Origin: an uncultured Acetatifactor sp.
GTDB taxonomy: Bacteria; Bacillota; Clostridia; Lachnospirales; Lachnospiraceae
Assembly: GCA_947627115.1 (NCBI GenBank)
Contig: CANQUQ010000002.1
Span: 186,001 to 250,000, forward strand
Reading direction: 5' to 3'
DNA: 64,000 bases
The notes beneath the pieces were generated by a model. The model was not told the origin of the DNA, did no database searches, and saw only the letters and a list, made by a program, of their open reading frames with translations. Both the position numbers and the translations under genes were made by a program. Below are positions 9,392-18,982 of the stretch, one piece after another (the first letter of the stretch is position 1; every line of letters begins with the position of its first letter).

Positions 9392-10867
9392 TCAGATATG
9401 CTCCAAGCCCTCCTCCAGGAGTTCTCGGATCAGCACACGCTCATCCATCGGGTATTTCACGCCCCTGATCTCCTGATAATCCTCATGGCCTTTCCCGGCA
9501 AGCACTATGATATCTCCCTCCTGCCCGTGGGATATGGCGTAGGCAATGGCCTCCTTCCGGTCGCAGATCTCCACGTATTCTCCGTGGGTCTTCTCCATTC
9601 CGGTCCTTATGTCGTCCATGATGGCCTGGGGCTCCTCAAAGCGCGGGTTGTCGGAAGTGATGATCGTCAGATCCGCCAGCCTCCCGCTCACCTCGCCCAT
9701 CTCATACCGCCGCTGCCTGGACCGGTTGCCCCCGCATCCGAACAGACAGATCAGCCTGTGCGGTCCGTATTCCCGCAATGTTTCCAAAAGGCTCTTCAAA
9801 GCCATGGCATTGTGAGCGTAATCGATCAGCAGAGTGAACCGGTCGGACACCCTTACCATCTCGATACGGCCCTTTACTCTTGCCTCCAGCAGCGCTCTGC
9901 ACACGGCCTGCCTATCCGCCCTGAAATGCCTGCAGACGGCAATGGCTGCCAACGCGTTGTAGACGCTGAATCTGCCGGGGGTCCTGACCTCCGCCTCCAG
10001 ATCCGCAAGTCCGCTTACACGGAATGCCACGCCCAGCTCGCCCGGCTTCTGCACCAGTCTCATGTCCTCCGCCCGCAGCATACAGCCTTCCCCCAGGCCG
10101 AAGGTCTCCAGTTTGCAGGTGTGCCCTCTCGTCACCTCCCGCCAGTGGCTGTCGTCGCCGTTCACGATGCCCACCCGGCACTGTCTGAACAGAAGCGCCT
10201 TGCAGGCCAGATATTCCTCAAAGCTGCCATGCTCGTTCGGGCCGATGTGGTCCGGCTCCAAATTGGTGAAGACACCGTAGTCGAACACGAAGCCCTGTGT
10301 CCTGTGCAGCATCAGGGCCTGGGAGGACACCTCCATCACCGCCACATCCATTCCGGCCTCCGCCATTTCGGCGAGGTACTCCTGCAGCAGATATGACTCC
10401 GGGGTGGTGTTCTCTGCATGGATGACCGTTTCACCGATCATCACCTGAATGGTCCCCACAAGGCCCACGCGGTAACCGGCATTCTCCAAAATGGATTTGA
10501 TCAGGTAGGTGGTGGTGGTCTTTCCTTTTGTACCCGTGACGCCTATCGTCTTCAGCCTTCCGGCAGGGTGCCCGAACAGGGCTGCGGAGACAAATGCCAT
10601 GGCATAGCGGGTATCCGGCACCCTGATCACCGTCACACCGCTGTCCGCCACACCCTCCGCCGCTCTTGACACCATCAGCGCAGCGGCGCCCTTTGCGACT
10701 GCATCCCCGGCAAAGTTGTGTCCGTCGTAATTGGCCCCCTCAAGGCAAATGAACAGACACCCCTCCGCCGCTTTCCTGGAATCGTGTACTACCCTTGTCA
10801 CTTCCCTGTCCGCCGTTCCCTGCAGACAGGTGTATTCCAGACCCGACAGTAAATCCGATAATTTCAT
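9392..10867 (-). CDS. murE: UDP-N-acetylmuramoyl-tripeptide synthetase MurE (likely meso-DAP adding)
   Basis: This cytoplasmic ATP-dependent ligase adds the third amino acid to the peptidoglycan stem peptide. The 491-residue protein has the Mur ligase N-terminal fold, the ATP-binding GVTGTKGKTTT motif near residue 110, the TTPES substrate motif near 155 and DNPRFEEP near 408. The DNPR motif is the established signature of meso-diaminopimelate-specific enzymes rather than lysine-adding ones. The ATG at 10867 has a GAGG-type Shine-Dalgarno about 11 nt upstream. It is the first gene of the string leading to prkC. Confidence 0.95.
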   Translation of the reverse strand: MKLSDLLSGLEYTCLQGTADREVTRVVHDSRKAAEGCLFICLEGANYDGHNFAGDAVAKGAAALMVSRAAEGVADSGVTVIRVPDTRYAMAFVSAALFGHPAGRLKTIGVTGTKGKTTTTYLIKSILENAGYRVGLVGTIQVMIGETVIHAENTTPESYLLQEYLAEMAEAGMDVAVMEVSSQALMLHRTQGFVFDYGVFTNLEPDHIGPNEHGSFEEYLACKALLFRQCRVGIVNGDDSHWREVTRGHTCKLETFGLGEGCMLRAEDMRLVQKPGELGVAFRVSGLADLEAEVRTPGRFSVYNALAAIAVCRHFRADRQAVCRALLEARVKGRIEMVRVSDRFTLLIDYAHNAMALKSLLETLREYGPHRLICLFGCGGNRSRQRRYEMGEVSGRLADLTIITSDNPRFEEPQAIMDDIRTGMEKTHGEYVEICDRKEAIAYAISHGQEGDIIVLAGKGHEDYQEIRGVKYPMDERVLIRELLEEGLEHI

Positions 10868-10940
10868 TTCTCTGCCATCCTCAAAGCATCAGAAATACAA
10901 TCAATAGTATTTTACTCTATTTTTCGCATTTCTACCACAT

Positions 10941-10985
10941 AAAAATAAAAAACAGAAAACTCCGGCATTCACCGGAGCTTCCTGT
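10941..10985 (-). terminator. Intrinsic terminator after the recJ-pfkB operon
   Basis: Read on the minus strand, a perfect 6-bp stem CTCCGG/CCGGAG (10972-10977 with 10960-10965, loop of 6) is extended by outer ACAG/CTGT pairing (10952-10955 with 10982-10985). It is followed by a T-rich run TTTTTTATTTTT. It lies about 130 nt beyond the PfkB kinase stop and just before murE, separating the two operons. Confidence 0.7.
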
Positions 10986-11112
10986 TTCTTATGAGGGGGA
11001 GATAGTGAGTTCTTCAACTATCTGAAATACATATTAAGAGCAAAATGTGTCCAAACTGTGTTCAAATTCTAATCAAAAAATTAAAAAAATATATAAAAGC
11101 AATAAAATCCCG

Positions 11113-12015
11113 TCACAGCAATTCCAGATAAGTGTCCATGGAGAAGCATCCGTTTTCCGGGGTAGCCGCATTGGCGGCGGCCATAGCCACAGCCTTGGCC
11201 AGGGCCGTCTCCACGTCTTCTCCCGCCAGTTCACTCATGCACAGGGCCGCTACCACCGTGTCACCGCAGCCCACCGTATTCATCACCTGCACGCTCTTCG
11301 CCTCCTTCAGAACGGTCCTCTCACTGTCCGCATAGAGAAGTCCATCCCCTCCGAGGGAGACAATTACCTTGCCCACGCCCGCCGCAAGAAGTCTTCGGGC
11401 CGCACCGGCGATCTCCTCTGCGCTCTCCAGGGGCCTTCCCGCCAGATACTCCAGCTCTCTCCGGTTGGGCTTGACCAGCTCCGGCCCTGCCTGCACCCCA
11501 TGCAGCAGAGCTTCCCCCGAAGCGTCAAGTATCACCCTGCTGCCCGCCATATGGCACAGCCCGATCAGTCTGGCGTAAATGTCGACGGGCACTCCCCTGG
11601 GCAGGCTTCCCGACATCACGGTCAGCTCACAGCTCTCCAGACAGCCCGCGAACTGCTTCAGAAATTGCTCCAGTTCCTTTTCGGAAATTTCGGGCCCCGG
11701 CTCAAGGACCTCCGTGACTCTTCCGTTCTCCTCCAGTATATTGGTATTGATCCTGGTCTCCTGACCGATCTGGGTAAAATGACACTCCACACCTATCTTT
11801 TCGAGGGCTTCTCCGATCAGCATGCCGCCGCTTCCTCCGAGAAAGCCTACCGCGGCCACCGGCATACGGAACCGGCGCAGCACCTTCGCCACATTCACGG
11901 CCTTGCCTCCGGCCACGCTTTCAGCCATGCTCAGCCGATTCACCGCCCCCGGCTCCAGCACTGGCAGCCGGCAGGTCCTGTCCACCGCGGGATTCAGATT
12001 CACAGTCAGTATCAT
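11113..12015 (-). CDS. PfkB-family sugar-phosphate kinase (1-phosphofructokinase / tagatose-6-phosphate kinase type)
   Basis: This ribokinase-fold kinase resembles FruK and LacC. It begins with TVNLNPAVDRT, has the GGKAVNVAKVL substrate-binding block typical of the 1-phosphofructokinase subgroup, and ends with the catalytic TVGCGDTVVAAL motif (GAGD in most relatives, here GCGD). The frame also allows a GTG at 12021, but GGAGG lies 8 nt before the ATG at 12015, giving 300 residues. No PTS transporter or aldolase gene is nearby, so the true substrate (fructose-1-P, tagatose-6-P or similar) cannot be fixed from context. It follows recJ in the same direction after 23 nt. Confidence 0.88.
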   Translation of the reverse strand: MILTVNLNPAVDRTCRLPVLEPGAVNRLSMAESVAGGKAVNVAKVLRRFRMPVAAVGFLGGSGGMLIGEALEKIGVECHFTQIGQETRINTNILEENGRVTEVLEPGPEISEKELEQFLKQFAGCLESCELTVMSGSLPRGVPVDIYARLIGLCHMAGSRVILDASGEALLHGVQAGPELVKPNRRELEYLAGRPLESAEEIAGAARRLLAAGVGKVIVSLGGDGLLYADSERTVLKEAKSVQVMNTVGCGDTVVAALCMSELAGEDVETALAKAVAMAAANAATPENGCFSMDTYLELL

Positions 12016-12038
12016 GCGCACATCCTCCGTATCAAAGA

Positions 12039-13805
12039 TCAGCAGTAATGCTGCATTATATACTGCAGCTCCGTTCTGCCTCTGTAGGTATTCCTGCCAA
12101 GCCGGTAGGCCACCGACACCTTGAACTGGGCCCCTCCCCGGTACAGGGCAGCGGCGCTTCCCGGACCGTACTTTTCCTCCAGAAAGGCATCAAATTTTGC
12201 CGGCTCCCCAAAGAAGACCAGCTGTATCACGGCGCCCTGAGGCGTCCTGACCCGATATCGGGCAAAGCTTTTCTCTGCCCCCATCAGATATCCGGCCAAA
12301 AAGGTCAGCTCCTTCTGGGCGAAGAGCGGCCTGGGATTCCCGACGCCGAATGGCTCCAGAAGTTCCATCTCGTCCACAAATTCCAGACTGGCAAGATCCA
12401 TGGGCATGGGCACGTCAATATGTACTCTGGGCACAAGATCCTCCTCCGTCAGACCGCATCTGTCGTTCAGTTCCCGGCGCAGCGCCGGGATATCCTCCTC
12501 CCGCATGGAAAGCCCCGCCGCCATGGCGTGTCCGCCGAACTGGGTGAAGTACTGCTGCACCTCCGTCATTTTTTGATACATGTGGTAGCCCTCCACAGAA
12601 CGCCCCGACCCCTTGACTCCCTCCTCCCCTCTGGTCAGAAGGAACACGGGATGATTGTAGCGCTCCCGCACCCTGCCCGCTATAATGCCCGCAAGGCTCT
12701 CGTGGACACTGGGGAGAAAAATGACCATGACCTTATCCCTGTCAATGCCGTTCTCCGCGATATATTCCTCCGCCTGCTCCAGGCCCTGGGCAGTGAGATT
12801 CTTTCGGCTGTCGTTCAGCGCCTTCAGCTCTGAGGCGGCACGCATGGCCTCCGCCTCCGTCCGGCTCTGCAAAAGCTCCAGCGACCGCCTCGCCGTGTCA
12901 AGCCGCCCGGTAGCGTTCATACAGGGGCCCAGGACAAATCCCAGATGATAAGCGTTCAGCTGCTCCGGCCTCAGGCCGTTGACCTCCATCAGAGCCTTCA
13001 GTCCCTTGTTCCGCGTATTTTTCAGGCGTTTCAGCCCTTCCTTCACCAGTATGCGGTTCTCGTCCCTGAGCTCCATCACGTCACACACCGTAGCCAGCGC
13101 CGCAAGCTCCAGAAATTCTTCCAGCGCCTCCTTCAGGAGTCTGACACCGCTTTTCTCCGCCAGTGCCTCCAGCAGCTTGTAGGCCACCACGCACCCGCAT
13201 ATGCCGGAGAAGGGATAACCGCAGTCCTCTCTCTTGGGATCGATCACCGCCAGCGCCGGAGGCAGGAGTTCCCTTCTGCCTCCATCCTCCGACCGGGAAA
13301 AGGGTACCTCATGATGGTCCGTGACAATGACCCTGATCCCCAGCTCCTGGGCCAGGGAGATCTGAGATGCCGCCGCGATGCCGTTGTCGCAGGTAACGAT
13401 CATCCCTACCCCGTCCTGGGCCGCCTCCCGGATCAGATGCTCGTTGAGACCGTAACCGTCATGGATGCGGTGAGGAATTGCCGTATCCACACGTGCTCCC
13501 AGCAGCTGCAGACCGGCCGTCAATATGTAGGAGGCGCAGATGCCGTCCACGTCATAATCCCCTATCACCCGAAACGCAACATCCTGCTCCGCCGCCTCCA
13601 GGATCCGTTCCACTGCCCTGTCCATGTCCTTCAAGAGCCACGGGGAATGACCGTCCTCCAGGGTGCCGTACAAGAACCGCCGCACCTGCTCGCTGTCCGT
13701 CAGATCCCGGTTCCTGAGGATCCGCGCAAGCACGGGACTGATGTGAAATTCCTGGGCCCACTTATCAAAATCGGCTCTTTTGGCCGCTACGAACCATTTT
13801 TCCAT
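12039..13805 (-). CDS. recJ: Single-stranded-DNA-specific exonuclease RecJ
   Basis: This is a 5'-3' single-strand DNA exonuclease for recombination and mismatch/base-excision repair. The DHH phosphoesterase motif DYDVDG and the downstream DHHEVP motif mark the catalytic domain. The DHHA1 domain carries GRSVEGYHMY and FGGHAMAAGL, and a C-terminal OB fold follows. The ATG at 13805 (588 residues) is supported by an upstream GGAG and the canonical-looking N-terminus MEKWFVA; the frame extends farther upstream without a start signal. It overlaps the end of the preceding permease gene by 19 nt, so it is probably translationally coupled. It is separated from apt, its neighbour in many Firmicutes. 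Confidence 0.95.
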   Translation of the reverse strand: MEKWFVAAKRADFDKWAQEFHISPVLARILRNRDLTDSEQVRRFLYGTLEDGHSPWLLKDMDRAVERILEAAEQDVAFRVIGDYDVDGICASYILTAGLQLLGARVDTAIPHRIHDGYGLNEHLIREAAQDGVGMIVTCDNGIAAASQISLAQELGIRVIVTDHHEVPFSRSEDGGRRELLPPALAVIDPKREDCGYPFSGICGCVVAYKLLEALAEKSGVRLLKEALEEFLELAALATVCDVMELRDENRILVKEGLKRLKNTRNKGLKALMEVNGLRPEQLNAYHLGFVLGPCMNATGRLDTARRSLELLQSRTEAEAMRAASELKALNDSRKNLTAQGLEQAEEYIAENGIDRDKVMVIFLPSVHESLAGIIAGRVRERYNHPVFLLTRGEEGVKGSGRSVEGYHMYQKMTEVQQYFTQFGGHAMAAGLSMREEDIPALRRELNDRCGLTEEDLVPRVHIDVPMPMDLASLEFVDEMELLEPFGVGNPRPLFAQKELTFLAGYLMGAEKSFARYRVRTPQGAVIQLVFFGEPAKFDAFLEEKYGPGSAAALYRGGAQFKVSVAYRLGRNTYRGRTELQYIMQHYC

Positions 13806-14902
13806 ACCGCCACCGCTCCGTTCGCGCCGGCAGCTATACAAATATATGCTGCCATGAGATAAAAGTGATACGTACTGTGCGTTGCATTCAGATAATAGAA
13901 AGGCGGGAAGAAATATTTCAACGCCTCCAGCCCTCTCACATTGATGAACACCGGGCACAGCACTGCCATTGCCGTCATGACGACGGGGATGCAGCTCCCC
14001 AGCCGTTCGGGCGTACCGCAGAGCATCCGCAAAAGATTACAGAACATCAGCGTACTTCCCGCGAACAGCACCGCATTTACGATCTCTCTGCCCCAGACCG
14101 TGAACACACCGGTCAGCCGGCACGCGGCCAACAGTACCACCGCCGCGTCCGACAGGAGCACCGCCTGTACTCCGAAGGCCACCCACAGCCTGCGCTTTGC
14201 AGGCATACGCGAAAATGTCCCCCTCTGCTCATCCTGGGCGTAATACATGGCGGCCGCAAATCCGCACAGGACGAGCCAGAGCGCCAATATTCCCCGCATG
14301 GGGGCCAGAAGGTAATGACTCTCCTCCGACTCCTGCCCGTCAAAATACTCCAGCCGGAAAAGCCTTCCCTCCGCCAGCGTCCTCTCATAGGCCTCCCGCA
14401 GCTGCCCGCCGCTGACCTCCAGCCCCAGGTCGTCCCGGACATAATCCTCATACACCGCGTAAGAAAAATAGGGATACAGTGCGCTGCTCAGTATCTCTCT
14501 GGAAAAGGTCAGCGGAACATTGTCCTCCCTCTCTATCACAGTCACCGCCGGGACCACCAGCTTATGCGCGGCCGCCTCCCGCAGGCTCGCCCCCAGATCC
14601 TCAGGGAATATCCACGCGGCGTCGGCCCGAAAGCCCTTCACCATGCTCTCGGCCTCCTCACGCGTGTCACATAGGACGTATCTCAGCACCTCATTGCTCT
14701 GGAGCTGTTCCGTCACCCGGCCCGACAGCTCGTCCGACGGATCGCTCATGTACAGGGCCACGGTCACAATGCCGCTCTCTTCCCTTGCGGCCAGACGCAT
14801 CCCTGCCACCAGAAGAGGGACCGCACAGAGCACCAGAAGAAAACTCCACTTTCTGAACAACCGTTTATTCAACAGATAATACCGTACCGCTATCCGACGC
14901 AT
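13787..14902 (-). CDS. ABC-2 type transporter permease (second subunit)
   Basis: This 371-residue membrane protein begins with a basic stretch and one hydrophobic helix (about residues 20-38). A ~180-residue probably extracellular domain follows, then a block of five or so hydrophobic segments to the C-terminus. This one-helix, large ectodomain, multi-helix layout matches ABC-2 exporter permeases. The start ATG at 14902 is chosen for its GGAGGGG and because it begins 7 nt after the first permease gene ends. It forms a transporter with the permease and ATPase encoded just upstream. The cargo is unknown. Confidence 0.78.
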   Translation of the reverse strand: MRRIAVRYYLLNKRLFRKWSFLLVLCAVPLLVAGMRLAAREESGIVTVALYMSDPSDELSGRVTEQLQSNEVLRYVLCDTREEAESMVKGFRADAAWIFPEDLGASLREAAAHKLVVPAVTVIEREDNVPLTFSREILSSALYPYFSYAVYEDYVRDDLGLEVSGGQLREAYERTLAEGRLFRLEYFDGQESEESHYLLAPMRGILALWLVLCGFAAAMYYAQDEQRGTFSRMPAKRRLWVAFGVQAVLLSDAAVVLLAACRLTGVFTVWGREIVNAVLFAGSTLMFCNLLRMLCGTPERLGSCIPVVMTAMAVLCPVFINVRGLEALKYFFPPFYYLNATHSTYHFYLMAAYICIAAGANGAVAVWKNGS

Positions 14903-14909
14903 CTTTTGT

Positions 14910-16151
14910 CTATCCCCTCCGAATCCTGCGGCTTCTCGCCAGCGCCGACAGCACAAGGAATACAGCGGCACAGCTCATCAGGCCGAGGCCCGTCTGAAGG
15001 GGGATGTCCCCCTTCAGGCTGCCTTCCGCGTAGCGCAGAGCCATTCCTGCGGGCAATGCCTCTCCGATCCGCCGCAGGACATCCGGGAACATAGCGGCAG
15101 GATAAAAGCAGCCGGAAATATAGGCCATGCTGATACCGCAGACGAACTGCAGAAGAATACTGCTCACGGTTCCCGTCACCAGCTCGTACATCAGGAACTG
15201 CATCGCCGCCAGGACCGCAGCCACCGGAATAAGCGATATGCCGAAGGCCGCCGCCTTTCCCAGGCCCAGGCCCTCCCAGCCGGCAGCCCGCAGACTGTCG
15301 GTTCCCAGCGCCGGCCATAACGCCGCAATCATCCCGAACAGACAGCAGCACTCCAGCATAAAGCATGCCAGATACTCTCCTGCCACCTGACAAACGGGCC
15401 CCACGCCTCTGGAGACCATCCACCTCATCAGGTCCGTGTTCTTCTTCCCGAAGAGAGGGCTGCTGCAGATGCCCGACAGCAACAGGAAAAAAATCACGGC
15501 GCCGCAGAGATAATGACCGGGCGCCGGCAGGCCGCCGGCCGTTCCGAGAATCTCCAGACTGCACAGCCCCGTGCGGTTCAGCACCATATCTATCATCCGA
15601 AGGTTCAGCTTCTCCGTCTCCTCCTGCAGACGGTCCCCCATTGCACGGTCCCGGAGGATGTTCTGCATGGCATAGATCGCACTCTGAGAGCGGAGGATAA
15701 CGGTGGATGCCACATCCGCCAGTTCCTCCACCAATATGCCCGCAATCCCCTTCTGGGCAGTAGACCCCACAAGGGTCACCGGCCTGTCATTGGAGCCGCG
15801 GACAATGGATTCCGTCAGCCCCTCCGGCACCCTGGCGTAGGCGGTGATCTGACCCGCCATCAGGGCGCGCCTGGCCTCATCTTCTGTCATAACGGGGAAA
15901 TCCACCATAAAGCGGGAATCATCCATGACAGAGAGAACAGAAATGCCGAAGCCCAAATAGGAGTCGCCGGTATCGCCGACCACCGCGATCTGATATTTCT
16001 GTTTTGTCTGCGCGTCCTCACCGCCGTTCCGATGCTGTAACGCAAAAATCCCCGCACAGGCACACAACAGCGCTGTGAGTATCATTAGCGACGGCAGGAG
16101 CTTCACCGTACGCCGGAGCTGAATAAAAAGATAGGTGCCGAACATTTTCAT
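14910..16151 (-). CDS. ABC-2 type transporter permease (first subunit)
   Basis: This 413-residue protein has the same layout as its neighbour: an N-terminal hydrophobic helix (about residues 18-38), a ~190-residue ectodomain, then several hydrophobic segments (LCGAVIFFLLLSG and later). The start is fixed by an ATGA overlap with the ATPase stop (16151/16148), with GGAG in front, so the two are translated together. With two different permeases and one ATPase it would form a heterodimeric exporter. No peptide or antibiotic biosynthesis gene adjoins it. The upstream partner gene encodes a zinc-ribbon anchored protein. Confidence 0.8.
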   Translation of the reverse strand: MKMFGTYLFIQLRRTVKLLPSLMILTALLCACAGIFALQHRNGGEDAQTKQKYQIAVVGDTGDSYLGFGISVLSVMDDSRFMVDFPVMTEDEARRALMAGQITAYARVPEGLTESIVRGSNDRPVTLVGSTAQKGIAGILVEELADVASTVILRSQSAIYAMQNILRDRAMGDRLQEETEKLNLRMIDMVLNRTGLCSLEILGTAGGLPAPGHYLCGAVIFFLLLSGICSSPLFGKKNTDLMRWMVSRGVGPVCQVAGEYLACFMLECCCLFGMIAALWPALGTDSLRAAGWEGLGLGKAAAFGISLIPVAAVLAAMQFLMYELVTGTVSSILLQFVCGISMAYISGCFYPAAMFPDVLRRIGEALPAGMALRYAEGSLKGDIPLQTGLGLMSCAAVFLVLSALARSRRIRRG

Positions 16152-16819
16152 AACAAGTTCTCCGCCAGACGGTGAATGTCCCCGTCGTAAACATAAGGGT
16201 ACAGAATCCCCTGCTTCAAAATATAGCACTGATCACAGCAGGCGAGTTCCTGGAGATCGTGCGTGGCCAGCAGAAGGATACCGCCCCCTGCCCGAAACGA
16301 CTCGAAATAACGGTATATTTTTTCCTTGCATACCAGGTCCAGCGCGGCCGACGGTTCGTCCAGCAGCAGGATCCTGGGTGCCGACGATACGGCACAGCCG
16401 ATGGAGAGCCTCTTTTTCATTCCGCCGGACATTTTTTGCACCGGCACCTTCAGAAAGCCGTCGATCTCCAACATGGCCAGCACACCGTGCTCCAGCTCCC
16501 GCTTCAGAGTCCCTTTGTCATACCACATGCACAGATTGTCCCAGGCATTCAGCTCCTCGATCAGCGGATCGCACTGAGGCACATAGCCCACCGCGGAATT
16601 ACGCAGTCCAGCCTCCTTCAGAAGATCGTGCCCGTCGCAGACGAACGATCCGCCGTCCGCCTTCTGTACTCCCGCCAGTATAGAAAGCAGCGTGGACTTT
16701 CCACAGCCGTTTCCGCCCAGAATGCCCACGCAGCTTCCTTCTTCCGCCGTCAGGGAAACATTGTTCAATACCGCCTTACGTCCATAGGCTTTCCGTATTC
16801 CTGACAATTCAATTTTCAT
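16148..16819 (-). CDS. ABC transporter ATP-binding protein
   Basis: This 223-residue nucleotide-binding subunit shows Walker A GGNGCGKST near residue 35, the signature MSGGMKKR, Walker B ILLLDEPS and the switch histidine in ATHDLQE. The signature is LSGGQ-like but reads MSGGM, as often seen in the CcmA/NatA-like group that partners ABC-2 permeases. The ATG at 16819 is preceded by GGGGAG at about 12 nt. A GTG at 16852 is also in frame but lies within the previous gene's last codons. It powers the transport system formed with the two permeases downstream. Confidence 0.9.
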   Translation of the reverse strand: MKIELSGIRKAYGRKAVLNNVSLTAEEGSCVGILGGNGCGKSTLLSILAGVQKADGGSFVCDGHDLLKEAGLRNSAVGYVPQCDPLIEELNAWDNLCMWYDKGTLKRELEHGVLAMLEIDGFLKVPVQKMSGGMKKRLSIGCAVSSAPRILLLDEPSAALDLVCKEKIYRYFESFRAGGGILLLATHDLQELACCDQCYILKQGILYPYVYDGDIHRLAENLL

Positions 16820-16845
16820 GAAACCGCTACGCTCCCCTGTTATTT

Positions 16846-18960
16846 TTACCACATGTCAGAACCGTCATCGTAATCATAGTAATCATCGTAGTCATAATAG
16901 CCGTCATAGTCGTAGGAATCATCGTAGTCATCATAGTCGTAGTAGTCATCGTAGTCATAGTAATCATCATAGTCGTAGTAGTCATCGTAGTCGTAGGAAT
17001 CATACGAGCTGCCGACCAACAGCTCCAGCAGCAGGCTCGCTACATCCGTGCTCTCTACTGCATCGCCAAATTCCTCTACCGCTCTGACTGCGCTTCTTGG
17101 CAGATCCGTCTCCTCCAGTTCCGACGTGACCCGATCCCAGTCGATCTCATCGATCCAATCCTGCAGATCCTCCACATCCGCCATCTCGTGAACGTCGCTG
17201 CCGTCGGGCACCCTGACGCCCGAAGCCTTTTTCGTCTCTCCGTCCACGGTCAGAGTTCCCATGTCTTCTCCGTCATAATTGACCGCAAAGACATACCTGT
17301 AGGAGTGCTCGCCGGTCTCTGCAGTCAGGCGGAATTTCATCTTCTGAAGGACAGACAGTCCGGGGACCTCACGTGCCACCATCCCGATTCCGTTTCCCAC
17401 CGCCACATCCAGCCTGCCGTTCAACCGACCCTGCTTCAGGGCTGCAAGATCCAGATCGTCCGCTGTGATATTGAAAATGGCAGCGCCTGTGTAGCGCAAC
17501 CGGAACTCACCGTCGATCTTATCGCCGGTGCGCTTCCCGCTTCCGACGAGAGAGACACCGGTGCCTCCCTCCTCCACGGAATACAAAAAGCCGAAATTCT
17601 TTCCATTCATGGGCATTCTGTAGGAGACCGCCATCTCATCCGTCTCAAATTCTCTGCCCACGATATCTCCCTTGCCGTCCACATAGACAGTCATGACTAT
17701 GTCGATATCCTCGGCGTCCTCCAGTTCTTCCCTGAAATCCCGGATCTCATCCAGAAGATCCTCGTATGCGTCACCGTCGTAGTCCTCATCCACCGCATTC
17801 ACAACGGTGCTGACCGCCGTATCGAATTTCTCATCCTTCTCCGCTTCCTCCAGCATGGCATCCAGCATGCTTTCCAGCGTTCCGTTATCGATCTTTACCT
17901 CCAGTGCGGTACATTTTTGCTTTACGTCCTCCTCTTCCAGGACCTTTGTCTCCATTTTCACATCGTCCACACAGTCCAATGCTATGTTCATGTACTTGCC
18001 CATAAGACTTTCCAGGGTCTTTTGTTCCGGCATGCTCCCCGAAAGCTTTTCAAACAACTCCCGGCGCGCATCCAGGGCCTCCGTCCAGTCCTCATAATCG
18101 GAGCCCATGACATCCTCCAGAACTACACCGATATAAGTGCTGTTAAGCTCCGGTATCTGCAGATAGACCTCGCCTATTTCCAGGTCAGCCGCCGCGTTCA
18201 CGGTGACAAGAGTATCCCCGTTAAGTCCTGCCGAAACGCCGACGCTGCTCTGATCGTCTTTTACCGCATATTCACCGTGAAGCTGTGCGCTCCTGACCCA
18301 GGAGAGATCCACATTCGCCAATCCGGACAGTCCGATCAGATCTCTGCCTGCATCCGCAAGCTCTACCGATGCATCCACAGTATTTGTCCTGTTGTAGGTA
18401 TTCTGTATATCCTCCAGGATCCGGCCGTACATATTTCCGCTGAGCGAGACCGCCTCATTCAGGTTCTTCCTTTCCACGTACCGGTAATATTTCTCCGGCG
18501 AGGAAAACGTCTTATGCAGAAAGTTATTGATGCCGGCAAAATTAGCGGCAACTACAATGCCCGTCACCAGAAACACCGCAGCCACGGCCGAAAGCACAAT
18601 GGCGATCACCTTGCCCTTCTTCCCCTTTGCAGGCTGCGCCGGCACCGCGGGAGCCGCGGGCTGTCCGGCGGTCCGGTATGCCGCAGCAGTCTCCGTCTCC
18701 TGCCAGGTCACAGGCTTTCCGGCAGCCTGCGGCGCCTCCGTCTTCGGCACGTCCACGGGCTTTTCGGCAGCCTGCGATGCCTCCGTCTCCGGCACGTCCA
18801 CGGGCTTTTCGGCAGCCTGCGATGCCTCCGCCTTCGGCGCGTCCACGGGCTTTTCGGCAGCCTGCGATGCCTCCGTCTCCGGCACAACTGCCGGCTCACC
18901 GCAATTGGGACAGATTTTTTCGGAATCGGGAATCTGTGTACCGCACTTCGCACAAAACAT
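16846..18960 (-). CDS. Zinc-ribbon, membrane-anchored repeat protein of unknown function
   Basis: This 704-residue protein has four parts. Residues 3-20 are a zinc ribbon (CAKC...CPNC). Residues 30-89 are four 15-residue repeats around EASQAAEKPVDVPET, followed by a Pro/Ala-rich linker. One hydrophobic helix lies at about 105-127. A large acidic exposed domain follows, ending in a low-complexity Tyr/Asp tail of about 50 residues. The ATG at 18960 is chosen because GGAGG lies 6 nt upstream; an ATG at 18975 would contain the Shine-Dalgarno itself. Such zinc-ribbon-TM-ectodomain proteins are frequent in Lachnospiraceae but uncharacterised. Its stop is close to the ABC ATPase start, suggesting one transcript. 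Confidence 0.8.
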   Translation of the reverse strand: MFCAKCGTQIPDSEKICPNCGEPAVVPETEASQAAEKPVDAPKAEASQAAEKPVDVPETEASQAAEKPVDVPKTEAPQAAGKPVTWQETETAAAYRTAGQPAAPAVPAQPAKGKKGKVIAIVLSAVAAVFLVTGIVVAANFAGINNFLHKTFSSPEKYYRYVERKNLNEAVSLSGNMYGRILEDIQNTYNRTNTVDASVELADAGRDLIGLSGLANVDLSWVRSAQLHGEYAVKDDQSSVGVSAGLNGDTLVTVNAAADLEIGEVYLQIPELNSTYIGVVLEDVMGSDYEDWTEALDARRELFEKLSGSMPEQKTLESLMGKYMNIALDCVDDVKMETKVLEEEDVKQKCTALEVKIDNGTLESMLDAMLEEAEKDEKFDTAVSTVVNAVDEDYDGDAYEDLLDEIRDFREELEDAEDIDIVMTVYVDGKGDIVGREFETDEMAVSYRMPMNGKNFGFLYSVEEGGTGVSLVGSGKRTGDKIDGEFRLRYTGAAIFNITADDLDLAALKQGRLNGRLDVAVGNGIGMVAREVPGLSVLQKMKFRLTAETGEHSYRYVFAVNYDGEDMGTLTVDGETKKASGVRVPDGSDVHEMADVEDLQDWIDEIDWDRVTSELEETDLPRSAVRAVEEFGDAVESTDVASLLLELLVGSSYDSYDYDDYYDYDDYYDYDDYYDYDDYDDSYDYDGYYDYDDYYDYDDGSDMW
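16860..17007 (-). repeat. Tyr/Asp-coding low-complexity repeat
   Basis: A run of TAC/TAT and GAC/GAT codons encodes repeated YDYDDY units at the C-terminal end of the zinc-ribbon protein. On the plus strand it reads as repeated TCGTAGTCATAG-like units. Such tracts are prone to length change by slippage. It is fully in frame with no break. Confidence 0.85.
18694..18873 (-). repeat. Four in-frame 45-bp tandem repeats (15-residue units)
   Basis: Four consecutive 45-bp copies encode EASQAAEKPVDxPxx-type units. The first three are nearly identical and the fourth (nearest the membrane helix) is diverged. They form an extended linker between the cytoplasmic zinc ribbon and the membrane segment. The near identity at DNA level suggests recent expansion. 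Confidence 0.85.
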
Positions 18961-18982
18961 AAGCAGCCTCCTCATAAAAGCA

